A stretch of 64,000 nucleotides of DNA from Nocardia sp. NBC_00508 (GTDB lineage: Bacteria; Actinomycetota; Actinomycetes; Mycobacteriales; Mycobacteriaceae), in contig NZ_CP107852.1 of NCBI RefSeq assembly GCF_036346875.1, positions 620,001 through 684,000 of the forward strand. Reading direction: 5' to 3'. Position 1 is the stretch's first letter. Each line of letters begins with the position of its first letter. Positions 62,504 to 64,000 of the stretch are shown piece after piece. Both the position numbers and the translations under genes were made by a program. Below the pieces are notes generated by a model. The model was not told where the DNA came from. It searched no databases and was given only the letters and a program-made list of their open reading frames with translations.

Positions 62504-63031
62504 TCAGTGTTCCTGATGTTCGCACACCACCGCGTCCAAGCGTTCGCCGAGCGCGTTGACTTGATCGCGCAGCGTGACAATGGCCTCGAGGGGATACCCG
62601 ACGGCGGCCGACACCGATTCGATCATCTCCCAGGCTCGCCGCCGCAGCGCATGCCCGGCCTCGGTGGACCGCAACTCGACCGAGCGGCGATCATGCGTGC
62701 AGCGCACGCTCTCGACCAGCCCGCGCGCCTGCAGGCGCTGGATGAGCGGCGAGACGGTCCCGTAGTCCAACCGCAGCTGTTCGCCGAGTTCCTTCATGGT
62801 CATGCCCGGTCTCTCCCACAGCGCGAGCAGGGCGATGTACTGCGGGTAGGTGACCTCCATCGCGTCCAGGAAAGGGCGATAGGCGGCGGTCATCGCCCGC
62901 GAGGTCGAGTAGAGAGCGAAGCACAGCTGATTGGCGAGCGCGAGCAGGTCACGCTCCGTGTCTCGTGCGGTGACGGGTGCCCCGGCCGGGTCGACACGCA
63001 CCGCTGGGGAAGGATGCGCTGCATCGGACAT
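62504..63031 (-). CDS. MarR family regulator, OhrR-like
   Basis: A 175-residue winged-helix repressor. LLALANQLCFALYSTSRAMT carries the conserved reactive Cys of OhrR proteins at 37, and MEVTYPQYIALLALWERPGM and LDYGTVSPLIQRLQARGLVE form the DNA-binding domain. OhrR loses DNA affinity when organic hydroperoxides oxidise this Cys. No ohr gene is visible next to it; the neighbour upstream is an unrelated His/Pro-rich gene, so its target may lie outside the window. An N-terminal extension of about 25 residues precedes the domain. Confidence 0.85.
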   Translation of the reverse strand: MSDAAHPSPAVRVDPAGAPVTARDTERDLLALANQLCFALYSTSRAMTAAYRPFLDAMEVTYPQYIALLALWERPGMTMKELGEQLRLDYGTVSPLIQRLQARGLVESVRCTHDRRSVELRSTEAGHALRRRAWEMIESVSAAVGYPLEAIVTLRDQVNALGERLDAVVCEHQEH

Positions 63032-63148
63032 CAGCCCACTTTACTGGAGCGATTTCGCTCCCCGGCGCGGTGCGGATCGAATTGCGCGAGTTCGGATCTC
63101 CGCGCGAGGCCGAGCGGGCCCGGCCCTATCTGCACTCCCGCAACCCTG

Positions 63149-63170
63149 CCGCGGGTCTGCCGACCCGCGG
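63149..63170. terminator. Terminator hairpin
   Basis: A perfect 9-bp stem, CCGCGGGTC with GACCCGCGG around the loop TGCC, lies just after the stop of the partial His/Pro-rich gene on the minus strand and before the OhrR-like gene. Confidence 0.65.
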
Positions 63171-63192
63171 TCCTGGACCCGATCGCTGCGGG

Positions 63193-64000
63193 TCACAGAC
63201 CGGGCATCGGACCGAGATCGAGCGGCCCGGCGAGACCGCCCTCAGCCGAGCCTCCGAGGGCCTCACCACCGTGGTGGGGGCTTGCGGCGGCCGCGTAGCC
63301 ATACGGTCCGTGTCCAGCAGCCGTCGGGTCACCGAAGTCCATGCCGAGGGGCTGAACGGGCCCGGCGGTTGAGCCCATCGTCTCCTGCGGCTGCGAATTC
63401 GGCGACGTACCGGGCGAACCGGAGTAGGTGGTCTCGTGGTGGGGAATGAGGCTGCCGTCCGGGGGCAGCGCGACATGATGCGGTATTTCGGTGCCGGGGT
63501 GCTTACCGGCGTCGTGGTGGTCGGCGCCGAAATCCATACCGGGGAGGGGCGCGACGGGTGCGGCCGGGCCGTGGTGGAAGTCCATCCCCGGCACAGCAGA
63601 GGCAGGATGGGGCGGCGAGGTCGGGTGGGGGTTCACGAGGGCTCCTTCGATCGCGCTGTGCGGTGCGGGGTAACCGCTGCTGTGGGCGGGACTCGGCGGG
63701 GCCGCGGCGCCGTGGTGTGAGTCCGCGCCGTGCGGAAGCTGATCGGCGTAGTGGTGCAGCGGACGGGAGTCCGCGCCGAGTGCGGCCCACTGGTCATAGG
63801 TCACCGCGAACGCGCGCTCGGGTGGGTGAACGGCGTGCATGGGCGCGGCCGACACCGCGTGCGCGACACCGGTGTCGAGATGATCCAGCGGATTGATCGA
63901 CTGCCATCGCACATGGGCGATGACCTCGAGCCCGGCCGGACGCAGACCGACGACATAGGTGTCGAAATGCTGGATGTAGTCCGCAGAAATCGGGGTGCCG
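63193..64000 (-). CDS. C-terminal part of a His/Pro-rich protein, 5' end outside the window
   Basis: The frame is open from the right edge to a stop at 63193, about 268 codons, so the start is missing. The visible N-terminal part, ISADYIQHFDTYVVGLRPAG and VTYDQWAALGADSRPLHHYA, looks like the end of a folded domain. The C-terminal 180 residues are a low-complexity region rich in His, Pro, Gly and Ala with GMDF three times (VPGMDFHHG, LPGMDFGAD, LGMDFGDP). The His-rich tail could bind metal or be surface-exposed, but I see no signal or membrane segment in this part. I do not recognise the family. Confidence 0.65.
   Translation of the reverse strand, partial: GTPISADYIQHFDTYVVGLRPAGLEVIAHVRWQSINPLDHLDTGVAHAVSAAPMHAVHPPERAFAVTYDQWAALGADSRPLHHYADQLPHGADSHHGAAAPPSPAHSSGYPAPHSAIEGALVNPHPTSPPHPASAVPGMDFHHGPAAPVAPLPGMDFGADHHDAGKHPGTEIPHHVALPPDGSLIPHHETTYSGSPGTSPNSQPQETMGSTAGPVQPLGMDFGDPTAAGHGPYGYAAAASPHHGGEALGGSAEGGLAGPLDLGPMPGL

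Noticed and set aside
1..64000. The island as the known cholesterol (KstR) regulon.
   Set aside because: I saw no TnnAACnnGTTnnA-type KstR site, and none of the ring-degradation genes KstD, HsaA, HsaC or HsaD. Only individual side-chain-type genes are similar.
1..64000. CRISPR arrays, tRNA or rRNA genes, insertion sequences.
   Set aside because: I saw no regularly spaced repeats, no cloverleaf with conserved TTCGA-type loops, and no transposase-like frame with terminal repeats.

Overview
The window is high-GC DNA, densely coded on both strands, with GTG and TTG starts and AT-rich islands only at promoters. Gene content points to a mycolate actinobacterium, most likely Nocardia or a close relative such as Rhodococcus or Mycolicibacterium. 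The support is a PknK-like kinase, an exporter trio resembling Rv1217c-Rv1218c-Rv1219c, heterodimeric FadE-type acyl-CoA dehydrogenases, DUF35/thiolase genes and several luciferase-like flavin oxidoreductases. I saw no rRNA, tRNA, IS element, phage gene or CRISPR array.

Layout. (1) 1-605: a partial gene of unknown function and a small Cys-rich gene. (2) 699-5255: a CoA-transferase / acyl-CoA dehydrogenase / MmgE-PrpD operon divergent from a GntR regulator, with a perfect 16-bp palindrome between them. (3) 5298-9820: a PknK-like kinase, a MaoC-like protein and a DUF3263-like small protein. (4) 9960-16218: a crotonase, three luciferase-like (LLM) flavin oxidoreductases, a small SCP2-like protein and an SDR. 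(5) 16379-20005: an SDR, an FAD-linked oxidase and a branched-chain-type substrate-binding lipoprotein. (6) 20703-23531: a large LuxR (LAL) regulator. (7) 23734-39890: catabolic genes in several transcription units: acyl-CoA dehydrogenases, two CoA ligases, an alpha/beta hydrolase with a Cys nucleophile, SDRs, a cyclase-type hydrolase, a crotonase, an alpha-methylacyl-CoA racemase, a beta-lactamase-fold hydrolase and a lone ribBA. (8) 40525-43353: a double-TetR regulator and a CoA ligase. (9) 43432-55762: a minus-strand run of nine genes from a small protein through MaoC, KAS-III-like/DUF35, thiolase, SDR and two acyl-CoA dehydrogenases to two fused transporter proteins (MFS-LivF and LivH-LivM-LivG). 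It is divergent from an HsaB-like flavin reductase and a CoA ligase (56409-58624). (10) 59005-64000: an ABC exporter with its TetR regulator, an OhrR-like regulator and a partial His/Pro-rich protein.

Read together, 9.9-58.6 kb looks like one catabolic island for an imported carboxylic acid, probably alicyclic and alpha-methyl-branched (terpenoid- or steroid-like). The substrate-binding lipoprotein and the two fused transporter proteins would bring it in. Ligases would form the CoA thioester and the racemase would set the methyl centre. Dehydrogenases, MaoC/crotonase hydratases and SDRs would run beta-oxidation, and the thiolase/DUF35 pair may act as a retro-aldolase. The LLM enzymes, fed FMNH2 by the reductase, would oxygenate or open a ring. 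The embedded ribBA suggests a dedicated flavin supply. The substrate is inferred and is not shown by the sequence.

The main non-coding signal is a 14-base motif, ACGTTAACTAACAT and close variants. It lies in front of five units of the island (LLM pair, LAL regulator, SDR/crotonase, ribBA, aldolase operon/flavin reductase) and suggests a shared regulator. The most unusual proteins are the MFS-LivF fusion, the LivH-LivM-LivG fusion, the double TetR, and the KAS-III-like/DUF35 fusion that lacks the usual active-site cysteine.
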